From: an uncultured Clostridia bacterium
GTDB taxonomy: Bacteria > Bacillota > Clostridia > TANB77 > CAG-508
Length of the DNA: 38,992 bases
Reading direction: 5' to 3'
Assembly: GCA_934120395.1 (NCBI GenBank)
Contig: CAKOTZ010000012.1
Span: 1 to 38,992, forward strand
How positions within the stretch are numbered: the stretch's first letter is position 1; the number at the start of each line of letters is the position of its first letter. Positions 16,599 through 26,195 of this stretch are shown piece by piece. The notes beneath the pieces are model-generated. The model ran no database searches and had not been told where the DNA came from. It worked only from the letters and a program-made list of their open reading frames with translations. Position numbers and translations under genes: made by a program.

Positions 16599-16634
16599 CT
16601 TTTCACCTCTTATTTCAAATAATAAGTAAATTAA

Positions 16635-17663
16635 TTATTTATTTAGGTTCTTTCTTCTTAGTTGTCCACATGCTGCATCTATGTCGGAACCTAGTTCTCT
16701 CCTAATTGTTGCAACAATTCCTCTTTCGTTTAGATAGTCCCTAAATTTCATAATATTTTCATTAGTACTTTTTGAAAACTGTCCATTTTCAATTTTATTT
16801 ATTGGAATTAAATTCACATGACAATTCATTCCTCTAAGCAAATTGATTAATTGCTTCGCATCATCTAAATGATCATTATTATCTTTTGCTAGTGCATATT
16901 CAAACGAAACTCTTCTATTTGTTTTTTTAATATAATATTTACAAGCTTTTATAAGTTCTTCAATTGGATATGCGTTATTTATCGGCATTAATTGACTACG
17001 CTTTTCGTTATCTGAACTATGCAATGATATAGATAAAGTACATTGTCTATTTTCATCTGCTAAATCATAAATTTTTGGCACAATACCGCTCGTTGATATG
17101 CTTATATGTCTTGCACCTATTGCTAATCCTTTTGGATCATTCATTATATCAATAGCCTTCATTACAGCTTCGTAATTATCTAGTGGCTCTCCAATTCCCA
17201 TAAATACCACATTTGATATCCTTTTTTGCGTGTCTCTTTGCACTGCTAAGATTTGTTCAACAATTTCTCCCGCTGTAAGACTACGAACAAATGCAATTCC
17301 AGTTGATGCACAAAACTTGCATCCCATCTTACATCCAATTTGCGAAGACACACACAAACTTGCTCCATGTTTATACTCCATTCTTACTGTTTCAATGGCA
17401 TTTCCATCTCCAACATCAAACAAATACTTTATAGTCCCATCTTTTGATAGCTGTTTTTTTAGAATTTTGTAACATCCCATACTATAATTTTCTTCTAGTT
17501 TTGAGCGTAGAGCTATTGATAAATTAGTCATTTCTTCAAACTTTGTAACATTTTCTTTATAAAGCCATTCATAAACTTGTCCTGCACGATATGCTTTTTC
17601 ATTATTATTTATGAACTCTTGTTTTAAGTCCTCTAAAGTATAGTCTTTTATGTTTTTTTTCAA
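16635..17663 (-). CDS. rlmN: 23S rRNA / tRNA A2-methyltransferase RlmN
   Basis: A 342-residue radical-SAM enzyme that methylates C2 of adenosine 2503 of 23S rRNA and of tRNA A37. The radical-SAM cluster motif CKMGCKFC lies at about residues 111-118, preceded by the RlmN-specific MEYKHGASLCVSSQIG and followed by GEPLDNYEAV. The conserved cysteine used as a methyl carrier is in the CG tail (ACGQL). The start is a TTG after AGGAGGAT. Cotranscription with prpC-prkC is likely. Confidence 0.97.
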   Translation of the reverse strand: MKKNIKDYTLEDLKQEFINNNEKAYRAGQVYEWLYKENVTKFEEMTNLSIALRSKLEENYSMGCYKILKKQLSKDGTIKYLFDVGDGNAIETVRMEYKHGASLCVSSQIGCKMGCKFCASTGIAFVRSLTAGEIVEQILAVQRDTQKRISNVVFMGIGEPLDNYEAVMKAIDIMNDPKGLAIGARHISISTSGIVPKIYDLADENRQCTLSISLHSSDNEKRSQLMPINNAYPIEELIKACKYYIKKTNRRVSFEYALAKDNNDHLDDAKQLINLLRGMNCHVNLIPINKIENGQFSKSTNENIMKFRDYLNERGIVATIRRELGSDIDAACGQLRRKNLNK

Positions 17664-17700
17664 GAAAATATCCTCCTATTTTTTATTTATATCATAGATG

Positions 17701-18615
17701 CTATTTTTTTTCAATAGTTGCTCCAATCATACCTGCATCATTTTTTAATTTTGCCATTAATATTTTCGGAAAAATTTCTTCATTATAAATATATCCCTTT
17801 TTTCTTATATTATCTTTAAGTCTATCTAAAATTAGTGTGTCATAATAAGTTATACTTCCTCCAAGTGCTATAGCTTCTGGTTCAAATATATTTATTAAAT
17901 CTGCAACTCCAATACTTAGATATTCAATATATTCATCTAAAATAGGTTCAATTACCTCCTTCATTTCTTCTTTTCTTAGTATTTCTAACAATTGTTTACC
18001 ATTTATTTCTTGCTCTAAATTCAGCTTTTCCATAACCCTTTTTCTAAGATTGCCAATTGATGCATAAGCCTCAAAACAACCCTTGTTTCCACAACTACAC
18101 AAACGTCCATTTCTTTCTATAATAATATGCCCTATTTCAAATCCTGCACTACGTGGTGCTTCTAATAATTTACCCTTTGAAAATACAGCTCCTCCAATTC
18201 CAGTTCCAAGAGACAAAAAAATGCTATCTGAATATGGTTTTAAACTTCCATATTCATTTTCTGCCAATGCTGCACATTTAGCATCATTACGTAATAATAC
18301 TGGTATTGGAAATACCTTTTTTAAGTCAGATACAATTGGAAATTTACTTAAATTTAAATTTTTTGATTTTACTATTACCCCTCTTTTTATTAATCCTGGA
18401 GCTGCAATACCAATTAATTCTATATCCTTTATGCTCATATTTTTTGTATCTAAAACCTTATTTATTAACTTTAGCATTGAAAATAATATAAAATCCTCTA
18501 CATTTTCCTTATCTGCTTGTCTTATGTCTACATCTCTTTTTGCTATTATTTCTCCATTTTGATTAATTAAACCTACACTTACATGGCTTCCGCCCAAATC
18601 TATTCCTATTTTCAT
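17701..18615 (-). CDS. ROK-family sugar kinase (glucokinase-like)
   Basis: A 304-residue ASKHA kinase that likely phosphorylates glucose or a related hexose or N-acetylhexosamine with ATP. The N-terminal phosphate loop is DLGGSHVSVGLI, the ROK signature GTGIGGAVFSKG is followed by the EIGHI and CSCGNKGCFEAYAS zinc motif, and GGSITYYD completes the site. Substrate cannot be set from motifs. It lies between the pilus operon and rlmN on the same strand, with a terminator upstream separating it from pilC. Confidence 0.9.
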   Translation of the reverse strand: MKIGIDLGGSHVSVGLINQNGEIIAKRDVDIRQADKENVEDFILFSMLKLINKVLDTKNMSIKDIELIGIAAPGLIKRGVIVKSKNLNLSKFPIVSDLKKVFPIPVLLRNDAKCAALAENEYGSLKPYSDSIFLSLGTGIGGAVFSKGKLLEAPRSAGFEIGHIIIERNGRLCSCGNKGCFEAYASIGNLRKRVMEKLNLEQEINGKQLLEILRKEEMKEVIEPILDEYIEYLSIGVADLINIFEPEAIALGGSITYYDTLILDRLKDNIRKKGYIYNEEIFPKILMAKLKNDAGMIGATIEKK

Positions 18616-18665
18616 ATTTTCCCTTTCTCATTCTGATATATTATACATTATAATACAATATAATG

Positions 18666-18695
18666 CAAAAAAAACTTCAACTATAATAAGTTGAA
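18666..18695 (-). terminator. Terminator of the type IV pilus operon
   Basis: TTCAACTTATTATAGTTGAA forms the stem, followed on the minus strand by a T run, 12 bases after the pilC stop. Confidence 0.85.
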
Positions 18696-18707
18696 ATTTT
18701 TCTTTTT

Positions 18708-20058
18708 TTAATATCCATAAGCTGAGAATAGGAATGTTCCCATATATACTTGAATTAATGGTACTAACACAACTAATACGAAGAAGATTAAAACAATACC
18801 AACAATTAAGTATACAACTTCTGGCAATGCTTTCATAATTTTCTCCATAATATTATCTATATCTATGTCCATATATTGTAGCAATTTTTCCATCATTTCT
18901 GCTAAGTCTGTTTGCATACCAATTTTCAACATTTCTGTAATCATTGGTGAAGACAAACCTGCTTTTTCAAATGGTTCTATCCATGATTGACCTATAAAAA
19001 TATTATTTATAGAAGTCTCTATAATAGATAACATAACATAGTTATTTACGACATTTTTACTAACTTCCAGTGCCTCTTGAATTCTGACACCATTTTGTAT
19101 ATTTAATAGTACAGCCTTTATAAATCTTGAAAAATCTAAAGCATATATTAACTGTCCAAAAATTGGCATAGTATATTTAAAATAGTGGAAATTATATTTG
19201 CCCTTCGGTGTTCGTATATATGAAACTATAATAAACGCAATAACACCAACTATAATTACAGGTACATACCAATATGCCACCAGTATGTCTACAACATGAG
19301 AGAACCACATCGTTACTTCTGGCAATTGATCCTTTGTACCAACTTCATCAAACACTTTTTGAACTGCTGGAATTGCAAATAAAGTTCCTACAAATAGCAT
19401 TATAAGCAATCCAACAAACTGTACGATGTTTGGTATTAATATTTTTCTTAATTTTCTACTTAATTCACTTGTTTCATCCAAATATTTTACTGCCTGTTGT
19501 AAAGAATTTGTTAAAGAACCTGACAATTCTCCAACTTTTATCATATTTATATAGATATACGGAAAAACGTCTGGATAATATTCCATTGTTAAATACATGT
19601 TTTCTCCGTGATTCAACACCTGCCAATATGTCTTCTAAGATTTCCTTAAATTTTGGATTTTCTGTACTTTCAATTATAGTGTTTAATGCATGTATATTAT
19701 TAAAATTTGCCTTTTTCAACAAATAGAAGTTTTGTGTAAAAATAACTAAATCTCTATTTGTAATTTTATTTGATTTAACTAAGGCATATCCAATTTTTTC
19801 TAACACACTTTTCTTTTTGTTTTTTTGTCTATTTAAAATATTACCTGTATTCAAATTTTTCATCATCGAGTCAATGTCTTTTACGTTTCTTTTATTTTTC
19901 TTAGTTCTATTTTGTCTACCTTTTAATTCTGTAACACTTATCGGTAACAGACCATTTCTTTTTATTTTTTTTATTAAGGAATGTTTATTTGTATCTTCTA
20001 CCCTATTTCTAACAACATGTCCATCTTCTGTCATTGCTCGATATACATATAAAGGCAT
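18708..20058 (-). pseudogene. pilC: Type IV pilus inner-membrane platform PilC, single-base frameshift
   Basis: PilC anchors the assembly ATPase to the membrane. Two readable halves are visible: residues MPLYVYRAMT to EDILAGVES in one frame (start 20058, GGGGGGAAAG behind it), then GENMYLTMEYYPDVFP to the end in the next (18708-19619 reads from an unused upstream ATG). Between them one extra base, most simply the G at 19608, breaks the expected VES-GEN peptide. Downstream residues are intact: three transmembrane regions, GELSGSL and the C-terminal GIVLIFFVLVVLVPLIQVYM. Either the base is a sequencing error or the strain has lost pilC. It is the last gene of the pilus operon. Confidence 0.85.
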
Positions 20059-20115
20059 ATTTTTCTTTCCCCCCTCTTGCTCAAGTATACTCTTTTTCAA
20101 AAAACTTTATACATT

Positions 20116-21213
20116 TTAAGCACGTCTCATTTTTAATTGCATAATAGTTCTATTTAGTGTTTCAATATTCTTTTCTTCAATTTGTCCCTTTGCTTGTTCT
20201 AAGGTAATAACATCTTCAACATACAATTTCGCAAGCGAATTAATAAGTCCAATACTTCCTTTGTCAATACTACTTTGAATTGCGTCTTCTATTTCTGAAA
20301 CACTAAGTTTTTCCTTTCTAATACATCCTGCTATGACGTTATCTACAATCATTACTTCTGGAACCAAAACTAATTTGTTATGTGTTCCCTTTAATAATCT
20401 TTGAGAAATAACTAGCTTTAACAATGAAGATATTAGATACTTAACACTTGATTGGTCGCTAATTTCATAGAAATTTATCATTCTATCTACAGTTTCTGCA
20501 CAGGATTTTGTATGTAAAGTACCAATTACCAAATGTCCAGATTCTGCCATTTCTATAGCTGCATCCATAGTTTCTTTATCTCTAATCTCTCCAATAACTA
20601 ATATATCACAGTCTTCTCTTAAAGAGTTTTTAACACCATCACTAAATGTTAAAGCATCTCTACCTAATCCAACTTCTTTTTGAACAATAATTGAATGCTT
20701 ACAAGTATGTTTATATTCAATAGGATTCTCTAATGTTAATATTTTTTTATTTTGTTTTTCATTAATTTCATTAATTAAAGCATTTAATGTTGTTGTTTTA
20801 CCAGAGTTAGTTTTACCTGTAACTAATATTAACCCTTGTGGTTGGTAAGTCATACGTCTAACAATGTCTGGAACACCTAAATCTTCAAACTTAGGTAATT
20901 CATTTTTTATAACCCTAAGAGTAGCTACTGGCACCTCATTTGACATTGAAATGTTTACCCTCAAGCGAATTGTATCATATTCATAAGAACAATCTAGTCT
21001 TCTTTTTGTTCTAAAAATTTCGTCTTTTTCTACATTTCCTCTTACAAAATAATCGTATACCTCCCACATATCATCTACAGTTACAAGATCCATTTCAGTT
21101 AACTCAATTAAGTCCCTAGAAACTCTAAGCATTGGTCTAATTCCTGAGATTAAATGTATGTCAGATGCATCATTTTCTACAGCACTATCTAGAATTCTTT
21201 CTATTTGTATCAT
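20116..21213 (-). CDS. pilT: Type IV pilus retraction ATPase PilT-like
   Basis: A 365-residue hexameric secretion ATPase that depolymerises pili. The N-terminal PAS-like domain begins MIQIERILDSAVEND; Walker A is GKTNSGKTTT near residue 134; Walker B VIGEIRDKETMDAA, the Asp box and the His box GHLVIGTLHT are all there. It lies between pilB and pilC, start behind GGGGAGG, as in other Gram-positive pilus loci. The short N-terminus and two-ATPase arrangement favour PilT over a second PilB. Confidence 0.93.
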   Translation of the reverse strand: MIQIERILDSAVENDASDIHLISGIRPMLRVSRDLIELTEMDLVTVDDMWEVYDYFVRGNVEKDEIFRTKRRLDCSYEYDTIRLRVNISMSNEVPVATLRVIKNELPKFEDLGVPDIVRRMTYQPQGLILVTGKTNSGKTTTLNALINEINEKQNKKILTLENPIEYKHTCKHSIIVQKEVGLGRDALTFSDGVKNSLREDCDILVIGEIRDKETMDAAIEMAESGHLVIGTLHTKSCAETVDRMINFYEISDQSSVKYLISSLLKLVISQRLLKGTHNKLVLVPEVMIVDNVIAGCIRKEKLSVSEIEDAIQSSIDKGSIGLINSLAKLYVEDVITLEQAKGQIEEKNIETLNRTIMQLKMRRA

Positions 21214-21236
21214 TTTTATGTATCCTCCCCATTTTA

Positions 21237-22865
21237 TTAGTATATAACTAGTTTTCTGTTTAATTCATCCAAAGTTGTTACTCCGCTTAACACCTTATTT
21301 AGCCCATCAATTACAATAGGTTTATAATCTCCTTTTAATGCCTCATTTCTTACTTCAATAGTAGAACCGTTTCTAACAATAATTTCTTTAATAGATTCTG
21401 TTAATTCTAATATTTCAAAAGCAGCAATTCTTCCATAAAATCCTGTATTATTACAATGTTGACATCCAACTGCTTCATAAGTATATTTACCTTCTAAATC
21501 TACGTCTAACAAATATTTATTAGCAATTCTTCTTATTATTTCTTTTTCCTCTTCTGTAAATTCTCTTCTTCTTGCACATTCTGGGCATATTTTACGAATT
21601 AATCTTTGTGAAACAGATGTTGCCAAAGTACTTGCAATATCATAATTTGAAATTCCCATTTTTCTTAACCTAGTAATAACCTCTATGCTATCAATAGTAT
21701 GTATTGTTGATAAAACATAGTGTCCTGTTTGTCCTGCTTGCATTGCAATTTCAGCTGTTTCTGTATCACGTATTTCTCCAACCAAAATAATATCTGGATC
21801 TTGTCTTAAAACTGTTCTTAATGAGTCTGAAAATGTTGCTTTTGCATCTATTTCAATTTGATTTAAGCCATTAATTCTAATTTCAACAGGATCTTCTATT
21901 GTTGTAATATTAATTTCTGGTCTATTTAATAAATCTATAATACTATATAAAGTTGTTGTTTTTCCTTCACCTGTTGGTGCGGCGACAATTGTTATACTAT
22001 TTCTTTTATTAAATACCTTTTTAGCTTCGTCCATGCTCTTTGGAAATCCTAATTCATGTAAAGCCATAATATCCGCATTTTTCTTTAACAATCTTAATAC
22101 GAATTTTTCACCATAAACATTCTTTTGCGAAGACACACGTATATTGTAATCAGAATATAACAAAATTCTACCATCCTGCGATTCCTGTTTTTCTTGATGC
22201 ATATTTGATATTGCCTTTAATCTTCCTATAATTTGATTTTGTTTATCTTTTGCAATATTTGCAACAGTAATTAATTCACCATCTATACGATAACGAACCC
22301 TTACATTTGTTTCTAGTGGTTCAATATGAATATCACTTGCACGTTTGCTTATACCTGTTTTTATAATATTATCTATTAAGCTTGTAACATCTCTTACTTC
22401 TTCAATATTGTCTGTTGCCTTTCCCTCAAGAGATTTTAAAACATCTGTAATATTACTTTCAAAGCTAATATATTTTTCCATTACAAGTCCTTTGTTAAGT
22501 AATAACAAACGAACAATCTCTATTGATTTTGTATTTGAGGTATCTGCAAAACATACTTTAATTTTACCATTATTAATATCAAAAGGAATAGCCATACATT
22601 GTTTCGCAACATCTAATGAAATATAATCTGTAAAATTTATAACAACATCTGATGAACCTATTAACATAGCTTTTTCGCCTAAGATATCTCCTATCGCTTC
22701 TATCAAACGATATTCATCACATAAATTTAATATTTTAATAATATCACCAAGTTTTTTACTTGGGTGTGCTTTTTGGTACTCTATTGCTTTATTTACATCC
22801 TGTTCTGTAATAAGCCCTCTTCTAACTAATTCTACACCAATTGGTAATCTATTTCTGTTTTCCAT
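21237..22865 (-). CDS. pilB: Type IV pilus assembly ATPase PilB
   Basis: A 542-residue ATPase that powers pilin polymerisation. Residues about 5-140 form the MshEN-like N-terminal domain (a c-di-GMP-binding fold in some homologues; binding is not shown here). Walker A is APTGEGKTTT near residue 300, Walker B IILVGEIRDTETAEIA follows, and a tetracysteine zinc site (CPEC, then CQHC) lies near the C-terminus. I chose the ATG at 22865 after AAAGGGAAA; a longer frame to 22907 lacks a comparable site. Motor of the pilus operon. Confidence 0.95.
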   Translation of the reverse strand: MENRNRLPIGVELVRRGLITEQDVNKAIEYQKAHPSKKLGDIIKILNLCDEYRLIEAIGDILGEKAMLIGSSDVVINFTDYISLDVAKQCMAIPFDINNGKIKVCFADTSNTKSIEIVRLLLLNKGLVMEKYISFESNITDVLKSLEGKATDNIEEVRDVTSLIDNIIKTGISKRASDIHIEPLETNVRVRYRIDGELITVANIAKDKQNQIIGRLKAISNMHQEKQESQDGRILLYSDYNIRVSSQKNVYGEKFVLRLLKKNADIMALHELGFPKSMDEAKKVFNKRNSITIVAAPTGEGKTTTLYSIIDLLNRPEINITTIEDPVEIRINGLNQIEIDAKATFSDSLRTVLRQDPDIILVGEIRDTETAEIAMQAGQTGHYVLSTIHTIDSIEVITRLRKMGISNYDIASTLATSVSQRLIRKICPECARRREFTEEEKEIIRRIANKYLLDVDLEGKYTYEAVGCQHCNNTGFYGRIAAFEILELTESIKEIIVRNGSTIEVRNEALKGDYKPIVIDGLNKVLSGVTTLDELNRKLVIY

Positions 22866-22958
22866 AAATTTCCCTTTCTTTCTATCTAATATAGTATCAT
22901 TATACAATAAAATTTTATAAATAGAAATATACTTTTTTGTTTTACATATAATTTCCTG

Positions 22959-23840
22959 TTAAACAGTAATTGGTCCATATTTGCTACTTAAATTTAATAT
23001 TTTTGCTACTGCATTTGTACTTACTTCAGTTAATTTAATCCACATACCACTTTCATTTGAAAATTCTGTTGGTATCTTGTAACTTGTTGTTAATTCCTGT
23101 AAATCTCCATTAGCATTTACATACTTATTTGCTGTTCCATATATAAATTTAACATCTGTTGCAGAGTTTGTTGTATAATACGCAAACCTAGGTATCCAAA
23201 CATAAATTACAGCACTCTCTTTAATTGTTCCATCTCCATTTATATCTGTATTTTTTATAGCTAAAGCCCAATTTTTATTTTCATATTGATAATAATTTGT
23301 ATCTGTTACACTAGTTTTTACTAATTTTTTGTTATTGCCAGAATAAACATATTTTACAGCCGTCATATCATTTTCTAAATTTGGCATATTAGGTATCTTA
23401 ATGTTTTCCTTTGTTTTTATTTTTTTCATTTCAACGCTTTGTTCTTTATTTCCAACTTTATATTTAACAGTCACATAAGCTGTTTTTACCACATCGGCCT
23501 TTCCATTGTTTACTCCATTTGTCTGATTATAATTGTCAATCACTACTTTTGGTGTATAACCGCTTGATATATCAATTCCTGCAACGGAATGTTTCCCATT
23601 TCCAATATCCTTAGTTTCAAAATTTTCTTGTGTAACCTCACTATAATATAATTCATCTACTTTTTCTAAAATAGAAATTGCGTAACTAGTTGCCTTTCCT
23701 GTTCTTTCAATTTCCATGTTAACAGTACTCAAGTTAACATATACAATCGCAATAATTGATACAAAAATTATAATTATCCCAATTGAAACAACAATATCTA
23801 TTCCAGAAAATCCTTCTTGTCGTTTTAAACTATTTTTCAT
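22959..23840 (-). CDS. Prepilin-type protein with lectin-like C-terminal part
   Basis: A 293-residue protein with leader MKNSLKRQEGFSGID, where the Gly before Phe is the prepilin peptidase site and mature position 5 is Asp rather than Glu, then a hydrophobic helix. It is more pseudopilin-like than the NKAITLVA proteins. After a coiled segment the C-terminal half carries VWIPRFAYYTT and GMWIKLTEV, similar in style to the surface domain of the gene at 1-716. Encoded between pilB and pilD, it is probably a minor pilin or tip adhesin. A GxG start region AAGGTGAAAAA precedes the ATG. Confidence 0.8.
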   Translation of the reverse strand: MKNSLKRQEGFSGIDIVVSIGIIIIFVSIIAIVYVNLSTVNMEIERTGKATSYAISILEKVDELYYSEVTQENFETKDIGNGKHSVAGIDISSGYTPKVVIDNYNQTNGVNNGKADVVKTAYVTVKYKVGNKEQSVEMKKIKTKENIKIPNMPNLENDMTAVKYVYSGNNKKLVKTSVTDTNYYQYENKNWALAIKNTDINGDGTIKESAVIYVWIPRFAYYTTNSATDVKFIYGTANKYVNANGDLQELTTSYKIPTEFSNESGMWIKLTEVSTNAVAKILNLSSKYGPITV

Positions 23841-23849
23841 TTTTTCACC

Positions 23850-24635
23850 TTAGTTCTGGATAAAATTTTGTATTAATAAAAATAATATATTATAAACACA
23901 TAAGTAAAAGCCAATTGGCAATTTTTCGTCACTTTGTTTTCTAATTTTTTCAAAATTCATAATTGCCACTGTTATTAATGTAAAAATTGAAGCAAATAGC
24001 ATAACTACTTTTCCACTAAATAAAAGCATAAATGTAAAGAGCCCAAGTACTTGCAATACATAATTTGATTTTTGTTGTCTTTTTTTATATATGCTCTCTC
24101 CCAAAATTAACATTAACAAAATACATGTATATATAACATATCTATATATATTATCGGACAAAATAGCTCCATTTACTATATATAGATATACTATATAGCA
24201 AATCATAGATATTGTACCAAATATTAATACCGATTTATGAATATTTTTATATTCTTTGTCAATTCCAGCAATCAAAAATATAGTTACTAAATATAATGTT
24301 CCAAATAAAATATATGCTAAACTGTCTAAGTTTAAATTTAACAAATCCAGTTTTATAGACATTATAAATAACATATATGCTAGTCCAAAGAAAATTTCTA
24401 AAAGCAAATATCTTATTCTAACTTTTTCTTTACAATACCTACATTTTCCACCTAAAAAAATGTAACTAAATACGGGAATTAAATCTAAAGCTTCTAAGCG
24501 ATGATTGCATTTTGGGCAATATGATCGTTTATGTGTAATATCTTGTTTTAATGGTATTCTGTAAACAGCTAAAGTGCAAAAGCTTCCTAAAAAGCTTCCC
24601 ATTATAAATGATAAAAAGTAAATAAAAGCTTCCAT
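23850..24635 (-). CDS. pilD: Prepilin peptidase PilD-like, second catalytic Asp replaced
   Basis: A 261-residue polytopic membrane aspartyl protease that cleaves prepilin leaders. The N-terminal cytoplasmic zinc-type domain has Cys40, Cys43, Cys65 and Cys68 (YCPKCNHR, CRYCKEK). The first catalytic aspartate is Asp126 (AGIDKEY). The second active-site GxGD motif that should follow one helix later is not there: the aligned segment reads QKSNYVLQ, with Asn191 where Asp is expected. The remaining helices and the PIGFYLCVYN tail fit the family. It is either a divergent enzyme or one that has lost cleavage. It is cotranscribed with pilA through pilB. Confidence 0.85.
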   Translation of the reverse strand: MEAFIYFLSFIMGSFLGSFCTLAVYRIPLKQDITHKRSYCPKCNHRLEALDLIPVFSYIFLGGKCRYCKEKVRIRYLLLEIFFGLAYMLFIMSIKLDLLNLNLDSLAYILFGTLYLVTIFLIAGIDKEYKNIHKSVLIFGTISMICYIVYLYIVNGAILSDNIYRYVIYTCILLMLILGESIYKKRQQKSNYVLQVLGLFTFMLLFSGKVVMLFASIFTLITVAIMNFEKIRKQSDEKLPIGFYLCVYNILFLLIQNFIQN

Positions 24636-24656
24636 TTTTCCCCCTTATATTAAATG

Positions 24657-24687
24657 GAGCATATACATTATTATAATGCATATGCTC
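24657..24687 (-). promoter_or_regulatory. Intercistronic hairpin between pilA and pilD
   Basis: GAGCATATGCATT pairs with AATGTATATGCTC around a short loop, with no T run after it. It fits an mRNA-stabilising or processing hairpin that lets the first pilin gene be expressed more than the downstream machinery. Confidence 0.55.
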
Positions 24688-24716
24688 TTAACTGTTGTGC
24701 ATAACAATCACTCTTA

Positions 24717-24947
24717 TTAGTTGTGCTCTAAGTTGTATAAATATTGATCGAATTTATTTTCGATGTTAAATAATGTTTTGTTTTCATCTTTTGCTGTATT
24801 ATCATAAGTGTTTACAGCGTTTTGAGTTTTCTTAATTAAACCATTATCTCCTAACACCATTGAAATAGAAACACCAGCTAATATTAATAATACGATGATT
24901 GTGATTATTAATGCAACTAATGTAATACCTTTGTTTGCCTTTAACAT
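24717..24947 (-). CDS. pilA: Short type IV pilin-like protein (candidate major pilin)
   Basis: A 76-residue prepilin. The leader MLKANKG precedes ITLVALIITIIVLLILAG, a cleavage site of the Gly type, and a helix ending SMVLGDNGLIKK. Mature position 5 is Ala, not the Glu that pairs subunits in classical pilins, as in other Clostridia proteins of this style. Only about 40 residues follow the helix, so a major pilin would be unusually small. It is the first of the structural pilin genes, downstream of pilM-N-O-P and just before a stabilising hairpin, which supports high expression. Start after AAGGAGG. Confidence 0.75.
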   Translation of the reverse strand: MLKANKGITLVALIITIIVLLILAGVSISMVLGDNGLIKKTQNAVNTYDNTAKDENKTLFNIENKFDQYLYNLEHN

Positions 24948-25017
24948 AAAAAATCCTCCTTGTTTTATTTTTTGTATATATTTAATAATAAATATAACCT
25001 TAATTTGTTTTATTCAA

Positions 25018-25461
25018 CTATTTTGTATTGCCTTTTTCAAAAAGTGTGCCTGTTGAATTTGAATTTGTTTTATTATCCTTTGTTGTACTTGTTTCACTAT
25101 TGTCATTATTATTAGTAGCATCACTACCATTATTGTTGTTATTATCTTCTGCAGATGTATCCTCTGAATAAGCTTCAAACGGATTTGCTTTTCCTGCATC
25201 ATATGTTTTTGTTTGCTTATATCCAGCTAAATCAGATTCATCTATTTCATAAGTTAATACTACTTTTTCATTTGCATTTGAAATGGAATTTTGCAATTCC
25301 TCTTTTACATCTGTTAATTCTTCTGGCATGCTGTATGCAACTGGTGTTGGCACTTCTTTATTGATTGGAATATAATCATAGAAAAAAACTGCCAATATTA
25401 ACGCAATTGTTGCACAAAGCAATATCATAATACAAGTTTCTTTTAATACTGTTTTTATCAT
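25018..25461 (-). CDS. PilP-like membrane protein of the pilus operon
   Basis: A 147-residue protein with one N-terminal hydrophobic helix (about 10-30), a proline-containing exported region and a long low-complexity Asn/Ser/Thr tail (about 98-147). The segment KANPFEAYSE resembles the proline-phenylalanine element of PilP-type pilotins. It lies directly after pilO, where PilP is placed in Gram-negative operons, so I call it PilP-like. Sequence identity to PilP is not claimed. There is a good AAAGGAGA start site. Confidence 0.6.
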   Translation of the reverse strand: MIKTVLKETCIMILLCATIALILAVFFYDYIPINKEVPTPVAYSMPEELTDVKEELQNSISNANEKVVLTYEIDESDLAGYKQTKTYDAGKANPFEAYSEDTSAEDNNNNNGSDATNNNDNSETSTTKDNKTNSNSTGTLFEKGNTK

Positions 25462-25478
25462 ATTGTTCTCCTTTCAAA

Positions 25479-26195
25479 CTACTTTACTGTATTAGTTGTA
25501 TTTTGAGAATTTGTTGTAGTTGTGTTTTCTCCTACTGTATTATTTACTGTATTTGTGTTACTTGAATCATTTGATTGACTTATTGTCGTTGTATTCATGT
25601 TTAATGCTATATCTCTTACTTTAAATGTTGCTTGTAGATTTCTTCCAGTTGCTTGTGTATCTCCACTTGTTGCAGGTACCAATTCAAATCCTTCAATTGT
25701 AAATGCAAGTTTTACATCTTTTTCAAGGTCTGCCACAAAGTCTGTTATAGAAATATAGCTTCCTGTTGCAGTGAATTTCAAGTCATTTACATTTGGTGTT
25801 CCACTACTGCTTTCTGTTATATCAAATTTTAATACAACGCCATTTTTTGTGGCATACATACCAATTTTTGTCCATAGCACCTCAATTTCGTATTGTTGAA
25901 ATTGTTGTGCTTTTGCAACATCTGTGTCTTTGCTATATGAAACTAGTTCCTCATAGCTTTTCTTTTTTGATATTAAATCTTTTGCTGAAGTATTTAATTC
26001 ATTCATTTTTTCTTGGTAAGTAATTGTATTTTTCTTACTAGCTTCTTGAATTTTTGAATCAAGCTCATTGTTTTTTGCTTGAATGTTACTTATTCCAAAA
26101 ACTTGGAAACCACCAATGCTATATCCATTAACAACTGTAGCATAAGCAATTACAGATAAAAGTATGCACATTACTATTAATAATATTTTTTTCAT
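25479..26195 (-). CDS. pilO: Type IV pilus PilO-like protein
   Basis: A 238-residue protein with one N-terminal transmembrane helix (about 5-25), a coiled coil (about 40-95, KNNELDSKIQEASKK) and a C-terminal ferredoxin-like domain with SYISITDFVADLE. This is the PilO fold that pairs with PilN to form the inner-membrane alignment complex. Its ATG overlaps the preceding stop by four bases, so translation is coupled. A Thr/Asn-rich low-complexity tail of about 35 residues ends the protein. Confidence 0.82.
   Translation of the reverse strand: MKKILLIVMCILLSVIAYATVVNGYSIGGFQVFGISNIQAKNNELDSKIQEASKKNTITYQEKMNELNTSAKDLISKKKSYEELVSYSKDTDVAKAQQFQQYEIEVLWTKIGMYATKNGVVLKFDITESSSGTPNVNDLKFTATGSYISITDFVADLEKDVKLAFTIEGFELVPATSGDTQATGRNLQATFKVRDIALNMNTTTISQSNDSSNTNTVNNTVGENTTTTNSQNTTNTVK

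Noticed and set aside
18708..19619. A separate gene starting at MLNHGEN
   Set aside because: Its first residues are frame-shifted PilC sequence, with no ribosome binding site; the protein continues the upstream pilC frame.
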